Source: Arthrobacter cheniae (GTDB lineage Bacteria > Actinomycetota > Actinomycetes > Actinomycetales > Micrococcaceae). From it: a stretch of DNA of 64,000 nucleotides. Below, piece by piece: positions 44,955-53,943 of this stretch (positions are counted from its first letter, which is position 1; each line of letters starts with the position of its first letter). Location of the stretch: assembly GCF_003602275.1 (NCBI RefSeq), contig NZ_QZVT01000001.1, positions 340,567-404,566 on the forward strand. The letters run 5' to 3'. The position numbers and the translations under genes are program-made. The notes below the pieces were generated by a model. The model ran no database searches and had not been told where the DNA came from. It saw nothing but the letters and a program-made list of their open reading frames with translations.

Positions 44955-46154
44955 CTACCCGCGCGCGCACTGCCCGGCAGAGACGGCGTCGTCCAGGCCC
45001 GGCGCGCTCTCCGCGATGGGACGCAGCTCAGCCAGCGACAGCGCATAGCCGACAGGGGCGTTCGCAGTCGACTTGGCGAACACGACGCCGGCGACGCGAC
45101 CCTGCAGATCCAGCAGCGGCCCGCCCGAGTTCCCCTGCTGCACATCGGCGGCGAGGCTGTAGACCTCGAGCGGCTGTGGATCCGCGCCGTAGATGTTCTT
45201 GACCAGGACGGGCGAGAGGCTCTGGACGCTTGCCGGCTGGATCCGGTACGGACCACCGGCGGGGTATCCCGCGAAGGCCGCCGTCGCGCCGGTGTCGAGC
45301 TCCTCGCCGAGAGGTAGCGGGGCGGCCTGCAATCCGTCGACCGCGATCACCGCGATGTCGCGGTCGGTGTCGAGCTGCACCACCCTCCCGGGCAGGGCTC
45401 CTCCGCCGGGGACCTCGACCACGGGCTCATCGACACCGGCGACGACGTGCGCGTTGGTGACCACACGCCCAGGGGCGACGACGAAGCCGGAACCGGTCTG
45501 GTTCTGCCCGCACTGGAAGGCCGTCCCCGTGATGCGGACCACCGAGGCAGCAGCGGCGGCCAGTTCGGGGGTGTCGACCGAAGCATCGGGCACTTCGGCG
45601 GGCGCCACCGGTCCGACGGTCGCCAGGATCGTGGGGATGCCGTCGTCGACGGCGATCGTGCGCAGCTCGGCCATCCAGGTACGGACCGGTCCGGGCGTCA
45701 CGGTATCGATGCCGCGGATCACCTGGGAGGCCGCGAGCTGCTGGGACAGGAACGGGACGCCGAGGGTCCCGACGCTGAATGCGAGCATCGAAAGGACCAG
45801 GGCGGCGACGACCACGTTCACCACACCGCCGAGGATCCGGTCGATGATCCGGAGCGGCGGGAAGTCCGACCAGCGGCGGATGGACGCGCCGAGAGCCGAA
45901 CCGACGGCCTGTCCGAGAATGATCAGCACAACGACCGTGGCGATGACCGCGATGAGTCGCCACGGGTTGTCGGGGACCCAGCCGCTGACGAGCGGAATCG
46001 CGAAGAAGGCCGCGACCGCGCCCGCCACGAAGCCGGCGATACCGCCAAGGGTGACCAGGAAGCCGTTGCGGATACCGGTCACGAGGTAACCGAGCAGCAC
46101 CACCAGCAGGACGAGATCGAGGAGCGTGAACTCCGCGAAGCTGATTTCGGGCAC
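44955..46154 (-). CDS. marP: MarP-type membrane serine protease
   Basis: The 399-residue product has four N-terminal membrane helices of CvpA type (about residues 10-135) and an external trypsin-like protease domain. The catalytic triad is visible as His236 in 'VTNAHVVAG', Asp266 in 'DTDRDIAVI' and Ser343 in 'GNSGGP'. Cys215 and Cys396 match the pair that forms a stabilising disulfide in M. tuberculosis MarP (Rv3671c). That protease is needed for acid and oxidative stress survival and processes cell-wall hydrolases. It diverges from crp; the 240-base gap shows no site I can name. Confidence 0.93.
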   Translation of the reverse strand: MPEISFAEFTLLDLVLLVVLLGYLVTGIRNGFLVTLGGIAGFVAGAVAAFFAIPLVSGWVPDNPWRLIAVIATVVVLIILGQAVGSALGASIRRWSDFPPLRIIDRILGGVVNVVVAALVLSMLAFSVGTLGVPFLSQQLAASQVIRGIDTVTPGPVRTWMAELRTIAVDDGIPTILATVGPVAPAEVPDASVDTPELAAAAASVVRITGTAFQCGQNQTGSGFVVAPGRVVTNAHVVAGVDEPVVEVPGGGALPGRVVQLDTDRDIAVIAVDGLQAAPLPLGEELDTGATAAFAGYPAGGPYRIQPASVQSLSPVLVKNIYGADPQPLEVYSLAADVQQGNSGGPLLDLQGRVAGVVFAKSTANAPVGYALSLAELRPIAESAPGLDDAVSAGQCARG

Positions 46155-46394
46155 GTAGGTTCTCCCCTTGCTATGGACAGCGGGAGAAACGCGAACCTCC
46201 CTACACTGCGAGCGATTCTAGCTGTGCAGGATGTGAGGAGCGTGGGAGGACCGATCCCTCGACCCCCGGGGACCCGAATGCGCCGGACGCAGCGTGTATC
46301 AGTCGTCACATCCGCTCCGGTACGGCAAGATGGACAGGGGAAGACAGCGGAGACCGCCGCGGATCGACGCACGACAGACGCATCAGGAGAATTC

Positions 46395-47072
46395 ATGGAC
46401 ATCGAGGTACTGCGCCGGGCGCCCCTCTTCGCATCACTGGGAGACGATGTCTTCGCCGCACTCACGGACGAGCTGATCGAAGTGGACCTCCCCCGCGGTT
46501 CGTCGGTCTTCCGCGAGGGCGACCAGGGCGACCAGCTGTACTTCATCGTCTCCGGCAAGATCAAGCTGGGTCGCACGGCGCAGGACGGTCGCGAGAACCT
46601 CCTGGCCATCCTCGGCCCCGGCGAACTGTTCGGCGAGATGGCACTCTTCGATCCGAGCCCCCGGACGGCGACGGCGACGGCGGTGTCCGAGACGCGCCTG
46701 GCCGGCCTGAAGAACGAGAACCTCCGCACCCTCCTCGAGACCCGGCCCGAGGTCTCGGCCCAGCTCCTCCAGGCCCTCGCCCGCCGCCTGCGCCGCACCA
46801 ACGAGTCCCTCGCCGATCTCGTCTTCTCCGACGTCCCGGGGCGTGTCGCCAAGGCGCTGCTCGACCTCGCCGATCGGTTCGGCCGCCCTGCCACCGACGG
46901 CATCCTCGTCGCCCACGAACTCACGCAGGAGGAACTGGCGCAGCTCGTCGGCGCATCACGGGAGACGGTCAACAAGGCCCTCGCGGAGTTCGTCCAGCGC
47001 GGCTGGCTGCGCCTCGAGGCGCGCGCCGTCGTCATCCTCGACATCCAGCGGCTGCGCCAGCGCAGCCGCTGA
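46395..47072 (+). CDS. crp: Crp/GlxR-type cyclic-nucleotide-dependent regulator
   Basis: The 225-residue product has an N-terminal cyclic-nucleotide-binding domain with 'GELFGEMALFDPSPRTATATA' (phosphate-binding cassette, near residues 76-96) and a C-terminal winged helix with 'LTQEELAQLVGASRETVNKAL' near residue 176. It is close in length and motif to mycobacterial Crp (Rv3676) and corynebacterial GlxR, global regulators of carbon metabolism. The frame is open for 949 bases upstream but AGGAGA four bases before the ATG at 46395 and family length decide the start. Confidence 0.95.
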   Translation: MDIEVLRRAPLFASLGDDVFAALTDELIEVDLPRGSSVFREGDQGDQLYFIVSGKIKLGRTAQDGRENLLAILGPGELFGEMALFDPSPRTATATAVSETRLAGLKNENLRTLLETRPEVSAQLLQALARRLRRTNESLADLVFSDVPGRVAKALLDLADRFGRPATDGILVAHELTQEELAQLVGASRETVNKALAEFVQRGWLRLEARAVVILDIQRLRQRSR

Positions 47073-47088
47073 TCCGAGCCGTCGCATG

Positions 47089-47122
47089 AAGAAGGCACCT
47101 GCCGAACGGCAGGTGCCTTCTT
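47089..47122. terminator. Bidirectional terminator after crp
   Basis: AAGAAGGCACCTGCCG (47089-47104) pairs perfectly with CGGCAGGTGCCTTCTT (47107-47122), a 16-bp inverted repeat with a 2-base centre. It follows the crp stop by 16 bases and the convergent NUDIX stop by 21 bases, and A/T-rich ends suit both directions. Confidence 0.88.
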
Positions 47123-47143
47123 CCTGCTGCGATCAGGCGGGCG

Positions 47144-48058
47144 TCAGCGGCCCCGCTGGACCGAGCCGCCCTCGGTGAGCTTGGGGCACTCGACCTGCAG
47201 CATCAGGTCGCCGTCGTGCTCCGACAGCTCGGGGTGGTAGAGCTTCACCGGGCGCTTGTGCGAGAGGTACGCGATGCAGCCCCGGGAGGACCCGATCTTC
47301 TCGAGGATGATCTCGACCGCTGGTACCGCGAGTTCACTGAGGGTGCGACCCACCGTGTTCGGCTGGCCCACCTCGTCCCCCAGCTTCGTGGTGTCGCGGT
47401 CCGCGACCTCCTTGGCGGCCCAGCGCCACTGTCCCCAGACGCCCTTGCTTCCGAGGATGCTCGGTTCCTGGTTCACGGGCTGGGCTGCGGCGAAGTAATG
47501 GGTGTCGAAGCGACGGTGCGCGAAGTCCGGGGTCAGCCAGTGCGAGAGGGGCTTGATGAGGTCGGTCCGCACGCCGAGTCCGCGGCGGGAGAGGATATCG
47601 GTGAACCGGCACTCGCCCTCGTTGATGGCTTCGCGGGCCTTCATCCATTCCTTGGCCTGCGTTCCCTCCACGAGGGACGACGCATCCGGTCCTGCGAGCA
47701 GGACACCGGTCTCCTCGAACAGCTCACGGATGGCGCAGAGTACATGCCGACGGGCAACGCGGTGGTCGTCGACGCCGAGGGTCTTCGCCCACACCGACGG
47801 CGTAGGACCGAACCAGCTGATGTCGTCGTCGTCGGACTCCTCGATGCTTCCGCCCGGGAAACCGAGAACCCCCAGCGGGGACTGCCCGCGCCGGTAGGAG
47901 AGGTAGGTCTCCGTGCCGATCGCAGTGTCGCGGAGGAGGACCACCGACGACGCCGCCCTGGGCTTGAGGGGAGTGCGGTCCCCGTGCTCTATCCAGCTCT
48001 GAGCCGCGGTGCGCTGGTCCGGATGTACGGGGAACAGCCTGGTGCTGAGACGGTCCAC
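47144..48058 (-). CDS. NUDIX hydrolase with an insertion in the NUDIX box
   Basis: The 304-residue product has 'VLGFPGGSIEES' near residue 64 and 'CAIRELFEETGVLLAGP' near residue 109. These are the two halves of a NUDIX box separated by about 30 extra residues, a layout known from NUDT19-like proteins. The metal-binding REL-x-EE core is intact. Substrate is unknown; CoA derivatives are possible. The GTG start lies three bases after the RidA stop, so it is the last gene of a DUF4177-RidA-NUDIX operon. Confidence 0.85.
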   Translation of the reverse strand: MDRLSTRLFPVHPDQRTAAQSWIEHGDRTPLKPRAASSVVLLRDTAIGTETYLSYRRGQSPLGVLGFPGGSIEESDDDDISWFGPTPSVWAKTLGVDDHRVARRHVLCAIRELFEETGVLLAGPDASSLVEGTQAKEWMKAREAINEGECRFTDILSRRGLGVRTDLIKPLSHWLTPDFAHRRFDTHYFAAAQPVNQEPSILGSKGVWGQWRWAAKEVADRDTTKLGDEVGQPNTVGRTLSELAVPAVEIILEKIGSSRGCIAYLSHKRPVKLYHPELSEHDGDLMLQVECPKLTEGGSVQRGR

Positions 48059-48061
48059 GGC

Positions 48062-48553
48062 CTAGGTGAACTCCGCGATGACCTCGACCTCGACGGGCGA
48101 GTCGAGGGGGAGGACGGCCACGCCGACGGCGGAACGGGCGTGGACGCCGGCATCTCCGAGGACGGCGCCGAGCAGTTCGGAGGCTCCGTTGACGACCCCG
48201 GGCTGACCGGTGAAGGAGGGGTCGGAGGCAACGAACCCCACGACCTTGACAATGCGGGTGATGCGGTCGAGGTCGCCGATCTGGCTCTTGATCGCAGCGA
48301 GGGCGTTCACCGCACAAGTGGCAGCCAGGGCCGTGGCCGTCTCGGCGTCGACGCCGCCGTCCGCAGCGCCGACCTTGCCCGAAGCTGGGAGTTTGCCGTC
48401 AATCAGAGGCAGCTGCCCGGAGGTGTACACGAGGTTGCCGCTGATCACTGCCGGCACGTAGGCGGCCAGCGGAGGAACGACACCGGGTAGGGTCACTCCT
48501 CGCTCGGCCAGGCGTGCCTCGACGGCGGAAACTGCGGGAAGTTGAGCCGACAA
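48062..48553 (-). CDS. RidA family protein
   Basis: The 163-residue product belongs to the RidA/YjgF family, which hydrolyses reactive enamine/imine intermediates. Visible are 'YVPAVISGNLVYTSGQLPL', a 'CAVNALAAI' helix and 'VGFVASDPSFTGQPGVVNGAS'. The catalytic arginine of classical RidA proteins (in a 'RSAV' strand) is present in 'VHARSAVGVAVLPLDSPVEV'. The start is TTG at 48553, two bases after the stop of the DUF4177 gene, with GGGAGA about ten bases upstream inside it. Confidence 0.88.
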   Translation of the reverse strand: MSAQLPAVSAVEARLAERGVTLPGVVPPLAAYVPAVISGNLVYTSGQLPLIDGKLPASGKVGAADGGVDAETATALAATCAVNALAAIKSQIGDLDRITRIVKVVGFVASDPSFTGQPGVVNGASELLGAVLGDAGVHARSAVGVAVLPLDSPVEVEVIAEFT

Positions 48554-48555
48554 GG

Positions 48556-48711
48556 CTAGTTCTTCTCCCTCTTCAGGTAGGCGACGAGTCCCTTGCCGTC
48601 CGGTCCGGGAACCACCTGCACGAGCTCCCATCCATCATCGCCCCACTGGTCCAGAATCTGCTTCGTGGCATGGATGATGAGCGGAATCGTGGAGTACTCC
48701 CATTTCGTCAT
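48556..48711 (-). CDS. Small DUF4177 protein
   Basis: This 51-residue open frame is easily missed. The product starts MTKWEYSTIPLIIHATKQ and contains the family hallmark 'WGDDGWELVQVVPGPDGKG', ending in a basic 'AYLKREKN'. DUF4177 proteins are tiny and of unknown function; mycobacteria have one at the same place, between the RidA homologue and ponA (near Rv3678c). TAGGCT ends six bases before the ATG with no Shine-Dalgarno sequence, so the mRNA is probably leaderless. The stop is two bases before the RidA start. Confidence 0.9.
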   Translation of the reverse strand: MTKWEYSTIPLIIHATKQILDQWGDDGWELVQVVPGPDGKGLVAYLKREKN

Positions 48712-48717
48712 GAGGAA

Positions 48718-48723
48718 AGCCTA
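48718..48723 (-). promoter_or_regulatory. Putative -10 of leaderless DUF4177-RidA-NUDIX operon
   Basis: Minus-strand TAGGCT ends six bases before the ATG at 48711. It is only 11 bases from the -10 element of the divergent ponA gene. Confidence 0.5.
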
Positions 48724-48734
48724 GCGCGTGCTTG

Positions 48735-48740
48735 TAAACT
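48735..48740 (+). promoter_or_regulatory. Putative -10 of leaderless ponA
   Basis: TAAACT ends six bases before the ATG at 48747; the intervening ggaata is not a Shine-Dalgarno sequence at usable spacing. Transcription probably starts at the start codon. Confidence 0.5.
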
Positions 48741-48746
48741 GGAATA

Positions 48747-51059
48747 ATGGCTGCGCGCAAATCCCCCCTGTTCGACACGGCTACCACCCTCGGCAAGATC
48801 ATTGCGTTCCTCGGAATCAGTGGACTCGCCGGCGTGCTCGCCGCAGGTCTCCTCGTCCCCGTGGCTGCTGCCGCCGGCACGGGAGCCTCCGCCTCCATCC
48901 AGTTCTTCGAGGAACTGCCTGCCGAGCTGGAGCGCGATGCGCTAGCCCAGCCCACCAAGATCGTGGCAGCGGACGGATCGCTGATCGCGACGCTGTTCGA
49001 GGAGAACCGGCAGCCCATCACGCTCGACCAGGTGTCGCCCTACATGAAGGACGCCCTGATCGCCATCGAGGACTACCGGTTTTACGATCACGGCGGCGTG
49101 GATGTCGAGGGCATCATGGGCGCCCTCGCCAGCAACCTCACCAGCGGCACCGAGCGGGGAGCCTCGACCTTGACGCAGCAGTTCGTCACGAACGTCCTGA
49201 TCGACTCCGCGCTGCAGAACAACGAGACCGCAGTGTTCAGCGGCGACAAGACGGTGGGCGACAAGCTCCGCGAGATGAAGCTCGCCATCGCGGTGGAAAA
49301 GGAACTGAGCAAGGACGAGATCCTCGAGGGCTACCTCAACATCGTCCAGTTCAGCGGCACGAGCTACGGGGTCCAGGCGGCCTCGAAATACTTCTTCAAC
49401 GTCGACGCGGCGAACCTCAACATCCAGCAGAGCGCGTTGCTCGCCGGCGTGGTGAACGGCCCTACGCTCTACAGCCCCGAGTTGAATCCCGAAGCATCGC
49501 TGCAGCGCCGCAACCTCGTCATCGGAGCCATGCTGACCCGGGGCAAGATCACGCAGGAGGAGCACGACGCCGCCGTCGCCACCGAACTGGACCTGGCTAT
49601 CACGCCGACGCTGAACGGCTGCGTGGGCGCGGCACAGGCACCGTACTTCTGCGACTACGTCACCCACCTCATCATGAACGACCCCGCGTACGGCGAGACG
49701 ACGGAGGACCGCGAGAAGGTGCTGTACCGCTCCGGCCTCACGATCAAGACGACCCTCGACCCCCGCGTCCAGGGTGCCGCGCAGACAGCCGTCAACGAGA
49801 CTGCCAACCCGGACACGACGGACGGCGCGGTAGGCCACACGATGATCAGCCTGGATCCCAAGACCGGCAGCATCCTGTCGATGGCGCAGAACACGCGATA
49901 CAACCCCGAGGTGGCCCAGGGCAACACGGTCCTCAACTTCAACGTCGACCAGTTCGACGGCGGCGACCCGACGAAGAGCCTGGGCGGCGGCGGCGGATTC
50001 CAGCCCGGCTCCACCTACAAGCCGTTTACCGTCGCCGCATGGGTGGAGAGTGGCAAGGCGCTCAACCAGGTGGTCGACGGCACCAAGAAGACCTATCGGC
50101 AGGGTGACGAGTGGAGGGCTAGTTGCGCGCAGGGCGGTGAGTTCCAGATCCAGGAAGAGGATGGGTACGCCCCGCAGAACTACGGCGACATCAACTACCG
50201 GTACACCTCCGTCCTCGACGGCCTCGCGCAGTCGCTGAATACCATCACGATGTCGAGCGCGAAGCAGCTGGACCTGTGCCGGATCCGGGACATGGCCTAC
50301 GACCTCGGCGTCCATCAGGCCAAGAGTGCCGAAGGCGAGGAAGTGGCGTTCGGCTTCCAGCCGTCCGCACTGATCGGTGGTGGCGGCGAGGCCGCTCCGA
50401 TGTCGATGGCGACGGCCTACTCGGGGTTCGCCAATGACGGTGTCGTATGCCGGCCCCGCGCGCTGACCGAGGTGACCGCGATCGACGGGACCAGCTACCC
50501 GGTCCCCGCCGTCGCCTGCGAACGGAAGATCTCCCAGGATGTTGCACGAGGCGTCAACTACGCCACGCAGCGCGTCATGACCGACGGCTCGGGACAGCTC
50601 CTGGAATACGGAGGGATCCCCATGGCCGGCAAGACCGGCACCAACGACGAACGCTCGCAGACCTGGTTCATGGGCTACAACTCCGACATGGTCACGGCCA
50701 GCTGGGTGGGCAACTGGCAGGCGGAAGGACCGGGCAGTTCGCTGGGCGGCCTCCAGATCGGCGGTCAGGTGTACCCCGAGATCGACGGCTCCCTGATCGC
50801 CGGACCGTCGTGGGCGGAGTTCATGCAGCAGATCCCGGGCCTGTACGTCGGTGCACCCTTCGCTGCGCCCCCTGCGAGCGTCATCAACGGCGCACAGCGC
50901 GGCACCACGACGCCGACCAACCCCGGCAGGCAGACGTCTCCCGCCGCTCCGGGTACCGGCACCAACACCGGTGGTACTGGCACTAGCGGCACCACCGGTG
51001 GTACCACTGGAGGAGCGGCCGGCGACGGCGGCAACAACGGCAACGGAGGAAACGGCTAG
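48747..51059 (+). CDS. ponA: Bifunctional class A penicillin-binding protein
   Basis: This 770-residue enzyme polymerises and cross-links peptidoglycan. After a short cytoplasmic tail and one membrane helix (about 17-44) comes the GT51 glycosyltransferase domain with catalytic Glu108 in 'IAIEDYRFYDHGGVD' and 'TLTQQFVTN'. The transpeptidase domain has Ser422 of 'PGSTYKPF', Ser496 of the SLN motif and Lys629 of 'AGKTGT'. The tail from about 720 is Gly/Thr/Asn-rich and carries no PASTA domain, unlike mycobacterial PonA2. The metallophosphoesterase gene follows after one base, as in mycobacteria. Confidence 0.96.
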   Translation: MAARKSPLFDTATTLGKIIAFLGISGLAGVLAAGLLVPVAAAAGTGASASIQFFEELPAELERDALAQPTKIVAADGSLIATLFEENRQPITLDQVSPYMKDALIAIEDYRFYDHGGVDVEGIMGALASNLTSGTERGASTLTQQFVTNVLIDSALQNNETAVFSGDKTVGDKLREMKLAIAVEKELSKDEILEGYLNIVQFSGTSYGVQAASKYFFNVDAANLNIQQSALLAGVVNGPTLYSPELNPEASLQRRNLVIGAMLTRGKITQEEHDAAVATELDLAITPTLNGCVGAAQAPYFCDYVTHLIMNDPAYGETTEDREKVLYRSGLTIKTTLDPRVQGAAQTAVNETANPDTTDGAVGHTMISLDPKTGSILSMAQNTRYNPEVAQGNTVLNFNVDQFDGGDPTKSLGGGGGFQPGSTYKPFTVAAWVESGKALNQVVDGTKKTYRQGDEWRASCAQGGEFQIQEEDGYAPQNYGDINYRYTSVLDGLAQSLNTITMSSAKQLDLCRIRDMAYDLGVHQAKSAEGEEVAFGFQPSALIGGGGEAAPMSMATAYSGFANDGVVCRPRALTEVTAIDGTSYPVPAVACERKISQDVARGVNYATQRVMTDGSGQLLEYGGIPMAGKTGTNDERSQTWFMGYNSDMVTASWVGNWQAEGPGSSLGGLQIGGQVYPEIDGSLIAGPSWAEFMQQIPGLYVGAPFAAPPASVINGAQRGTTTPTNPGRQTSPAAPGTGTNTGGTGTSGTTGGTTGGAAGDGGNNGNGGNG

Positions 51060-51060
51060 C

Positions 51061-52008
51061 GTGACATCGACTCAGACATCCCGGAGCGGGGCACCGCTCG
51101 GCTGGGCGGCAGGACTCACCCTGACCACCGCGGCCGCAACCCTCGCCTACGCCGCGGCTGTCGAGCGCACCCTGTACCAGGTGCGGGAGGAGACGTTGCC
51201 CATCCTTCCTCCGGGCGCCGCTCCCCTGCGCATCCTGCACCTCTCGGACATCCACATGGTCCCCGGCCAGAAGTCGAAGGCGGACTGGCTCCACAGTCTG
51301 GCCAGCCTGAATCCCGACCTGGTGGTCAACACGGGCGATAACCTCAGCCACAAGAAGGCCGTGGGGCCACTACTCGAGGCGCTGGAACCACTCCTCAAGG
51401 TTCCGGGGGTCTTCGTCCCGGGCTCCAACGACTACTACGCCCCGGTGTTAAAGAATCCCCTGAGGTACTTCGCGGGGCCATCGATCGCTCCGAAGGAATC
51501 CGCGGCGCAGGACCTGCCGTGGGCCGATATGTTCAGCGCCTTCGGTGCCGCCGGTTGGGTCGACCTGACCAACAGGTCACAGTCCATCGGCTTCCGGAAC
51601 ATGCGGATTGACTTCACGGGAGTGGACGACCCGCACCTGGATCGGGACCGCTACGCGTCCTACCCTCCCGGCAGCAGCACCTCGGCGGAGGCGCCGCACA
51701 TCCGGGTCGCCGTCGCGCACGCTCCCTACCAGCGCGTCCTCGACTACTTCACCGCCGGCGGTGCGGACCTCATGCTCGCGGGGCATACGCACGGTGGCCA
51801 GGTCTGCATCCCGGGCTACGGCGCACTCCTCAGCAACTGCGACCTGCCGACTTGGCGGGCACGGGGCCTGACCCAGTGGGACCATGAGGGCCGAAGCGTT
51901 CCCCTGAACGTCTCGGCGGGCATCGGTACTTCGCGCTTCGCTCCGGTCCGGTTCGCCTGCCGACCCGAAGCAGTGCTCCTGACGCTTACTCCCCGGAGTT
52001 CCCGCTAG
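51061..52008 (+). CDS. Membrane-anchored metallophosphoesterase
   Basis: The 315-residue product has an N-terminal membrane segment (about residues 14-33) and a calcineurin-like phosphoesterase domain: 'LHLSDIHMVPG' near residue 60, 'VNTGDNLSH' near 92, 'PGSNDYY' (a variant of GNHD) and 'LAGHTHGGQV' near 240. It could hydrolyse a lipid-linked or nucleotide phosphate outside or at the membrane; the substrate is unknown. The GTG start lies one base after the ponA stop, so it is cotranscribed, and the pair is conserved in mycobacteria (Rv3682-Rv3683). Confidence 0.92.
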   Translation: MTSTQTSRSGAPLGWAAGLTLTTAAATLAYAAAVERTLYQVREETLPILPPGAAPLRILHLSDIHMVPGQKSKADWLHSLASLNPDLVVNTGDNLSHKKAVGPLLEALEPLLKVPGVFVPGSNDYYAPVLKNPLRYFAGPSIAPKESAAQDLPWADMFSAFGAAGWVDLTNRSQSIGFRNMRIDFTGVDDPHLDRDRYASYPPGSSTSAEAPHIRVAVAHAPYQRVLDYFTAGGADLMLAGHTHGGQVCIPGYGALLSNCDLPTWRARGLTQWDHEGRSVPLNVSAGIGTSRFAPVRFACRPEAVLLTLTPRSSR

Positions 52009-52119
52009 CCAGTAGTTTCTGCTTCTTCGGGTTTCCCGGTCGTGGTCGGCGATACAGCCCTCCTGTCCTAGCATGGTTGCCAAGGGACACCAACAACCAT
52101 CGTTCACCGAAGAGACGGC

Positions 52120-53943
52120 ATGACGAACCAGAACACACTGTGGCAATCGCTCGGCCGGCTCTACCCGCATGTCAAACCGATCATCCCCCGCCTGATCCTG
52201 GGGCTGCTCTGCGCGCTCGGCGCGAGCATGATGGCACTGGCCATCCCCCAGGTGCTGCGTGTGCTCATCAATGACGCGCTGGCCGAGGGTGGTTCGGCGC
52301 GCACGGTGTGGGTGGCTTCCGGCGTCGTGCTGGTCCTCGGTGTCCTCGAGGCGGTCTTCGTGGCGCTGCGGCGTCAGTTCGTCATCGCACCGGCGACGAC
52401 GGTGGAGATGAACATGCGCACGTCCTTCTACCGCCACCTGCAGAACCTGACGGTCGAGTTCCACGATCGCTGGGGCAGCGGGCAGCTCCTCTCCCGTGCA
52501 ATGAGCGACATCAACCTCATGCGCCGATGGATGGCCTTCGGCCTGATCATGCTCGTGGTGACGTCGCTGACCGTGGTGATGGGCGTGGTGATCATGTTCT
52601 TCACCAGCTGGGCCCTTGCCCTGATCTTCGTCGCGGCCGCCGTACCCCTCATGGTGTACGGGTACCGCTTCCGCACCTCCTACAGCCGCGTTTCCCGCAA
52701 GAGCCAGGACCAGACCGGAGACCTCGCGACGACGGTCGAGGAGTCGGTACACGGCATCCGCGTCCTCAAGGCATTCGGGCGCAGCCGCGAAGCCCTGGAG
52801 GACTTCGAGGCGCAGGCCGAGGAGTTGCGCCAGACGGAGATCTTCAAGGCGAGATCGCTCGCCCACTTCTCCATGATCGTGACCCTGCTGCCGGAGCTGG
52901 CCCTGGGGGCCTCGCTCGTCGTCGGTGTGAGCCTGGCTGCGAGCGGCGACGTGACCATCGGTGCACTCGTGGCCTTCTTCGCCACGGCTGCAGCCGTCGC
53001 CGGGCCGGTCGAGTTCATCGGTCCCCTGCTCGCCATGACCTTCACGGCGAAGACGGCCATCGACCGGCACTACGAGGTGATGGATTCCGAGAACACCATC
53101 ACCGATGCCGCGGCGCCCGTCCATCTCGGAGCGGCCAGGGGCGACGTCGTGTTCGAAGCCGTCCACTTCCGCTACCCCGACGCACAGGACCACGCCGGGG
53201 ACGTGCTGAACGGCATCGACCTGCGGCTGCGTGCCGGCGAGACGATGGCCCTGGTCGGAGTCACCGGCTGCGGCAAGAGCACGCTGCTCCAGCTGGTCCC
53301 CCGGCTGTACGACGTGACGGGCGGTGGCATCACCATCGACGGCGTGGACGTGCGCAGCTTCACCCTGGAGGACTTGCGGACCCTCGTCGCCGTGGCCTTC
53401 GAGGACACGACGCTCTTCTCCACCTCCGTGCGTGACAACGTGCTCATGGGTTCGGACGCCACGGGAGCCGAGGCGGATCGCATCCTGGCGGAAGCGCTCG
53501 AGGTGGCGCAGGCACAGTTCGCCTACGATCTGCCCGAGGGACTCGAGACGCTCATCGGGGAGGAGGGGCTCAGCCTTTCGGGCGGTCAGCGCCAGCGGAT
53601 CGCCCTGGCACGGGCCATCGCGGCACAACCGACGGTCCTCGTTCTCGACGATCCCCTGTCCGCCCTCGACGTCGCCACCGAGGAACGCGTCGAGGAAGGG
53701 CTACGCGCCGTGCTCGGCTCGACGACCACACTGATCGTGGCTCACCGCCCGTCCACCGTGGCGCTGGCGGATCGCGTCGCCCTGCTGCAGGACGGGCGCA
53801 TCGCCGACGTCGGCACGCACTCCGAACTCCTCGCCCGCAACGACCACTACCGGTACGTCATCGCCAGCCTCGACGACGAGGAGATCGCCCAGCTCGGGCG
53901 CGCGGTCCGACCCGAGCTCGACGACGAGGAGGCACTGGCATGA
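52120..53943 (+). CDS. ABC exporter half-transporter with degenerate ATPase site
   Basis: The 607-residue product has six membrane helices (about residues 25-310) and one ATPase domain with Walker A '[13 protein letters not shown]' near 388, the [10 protein letters not shown] signature and Walker B '[12 protein letters not shown]'. The catalytic glutamate after Walker B is replaced by aspartate, so its own ATP site is likely degenerate. The next gene overlaps by four bases and supplies the canonical half, so the two form a heterodimeric exporter of drugs or lipids. A TAGCAT element lies 46 bases upstream. Confidence 0.93.
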   Translation: MTNQNTLWQSLGRLYPHVKPIIPRLILGLLCALGASMMALAIPQVLRVLINDALAEGGSARTVWVASGVVLVLGVLEAVFVALRRQFVIAPATTVEMNMRTSFYRHLQNLTVEFHDRWGSGQLLSRAMSDINLMRRWMAFGLIMLVVTSLTVVMGVVIMFFTSWALALIFVAAAVPLMVYGYRFRTSYSRVSRKSQDQTGDLATTVEESVHGIRVLKAFGRSREALEDFEAQAEELRQTEIFKARSLAHFSMIVTLLPELALGASLVVGVSLAASGDVTIGALVAFFATAAAVAGPVEFIGPLLAMTFTAKTAIDRHYEVMDSENTITDAAAPVHLGAARGDVVFEAVHFRYPDAQDHAGDVLNGIDLRLRAGETMALVGVTGCGKSTLLQLVPRLYDVTGGGITIDGVDVRSFTLEDLRTLVAVAFEDTTLFSTSVRDNVLMGSDATGAEADRILAEALEVAQAQFAYDLPEGLETLIGEEGLSLSGGQRQRIALARAIAAQPTVLVLDDPLSALDVATEERVEEGLRAVLGSTTTLIVAHRPSTVALADRVALLQDGRIADVGTHSELLARNDHYRYVIASLDDEEIAQLGRAVRPELDDEEALA

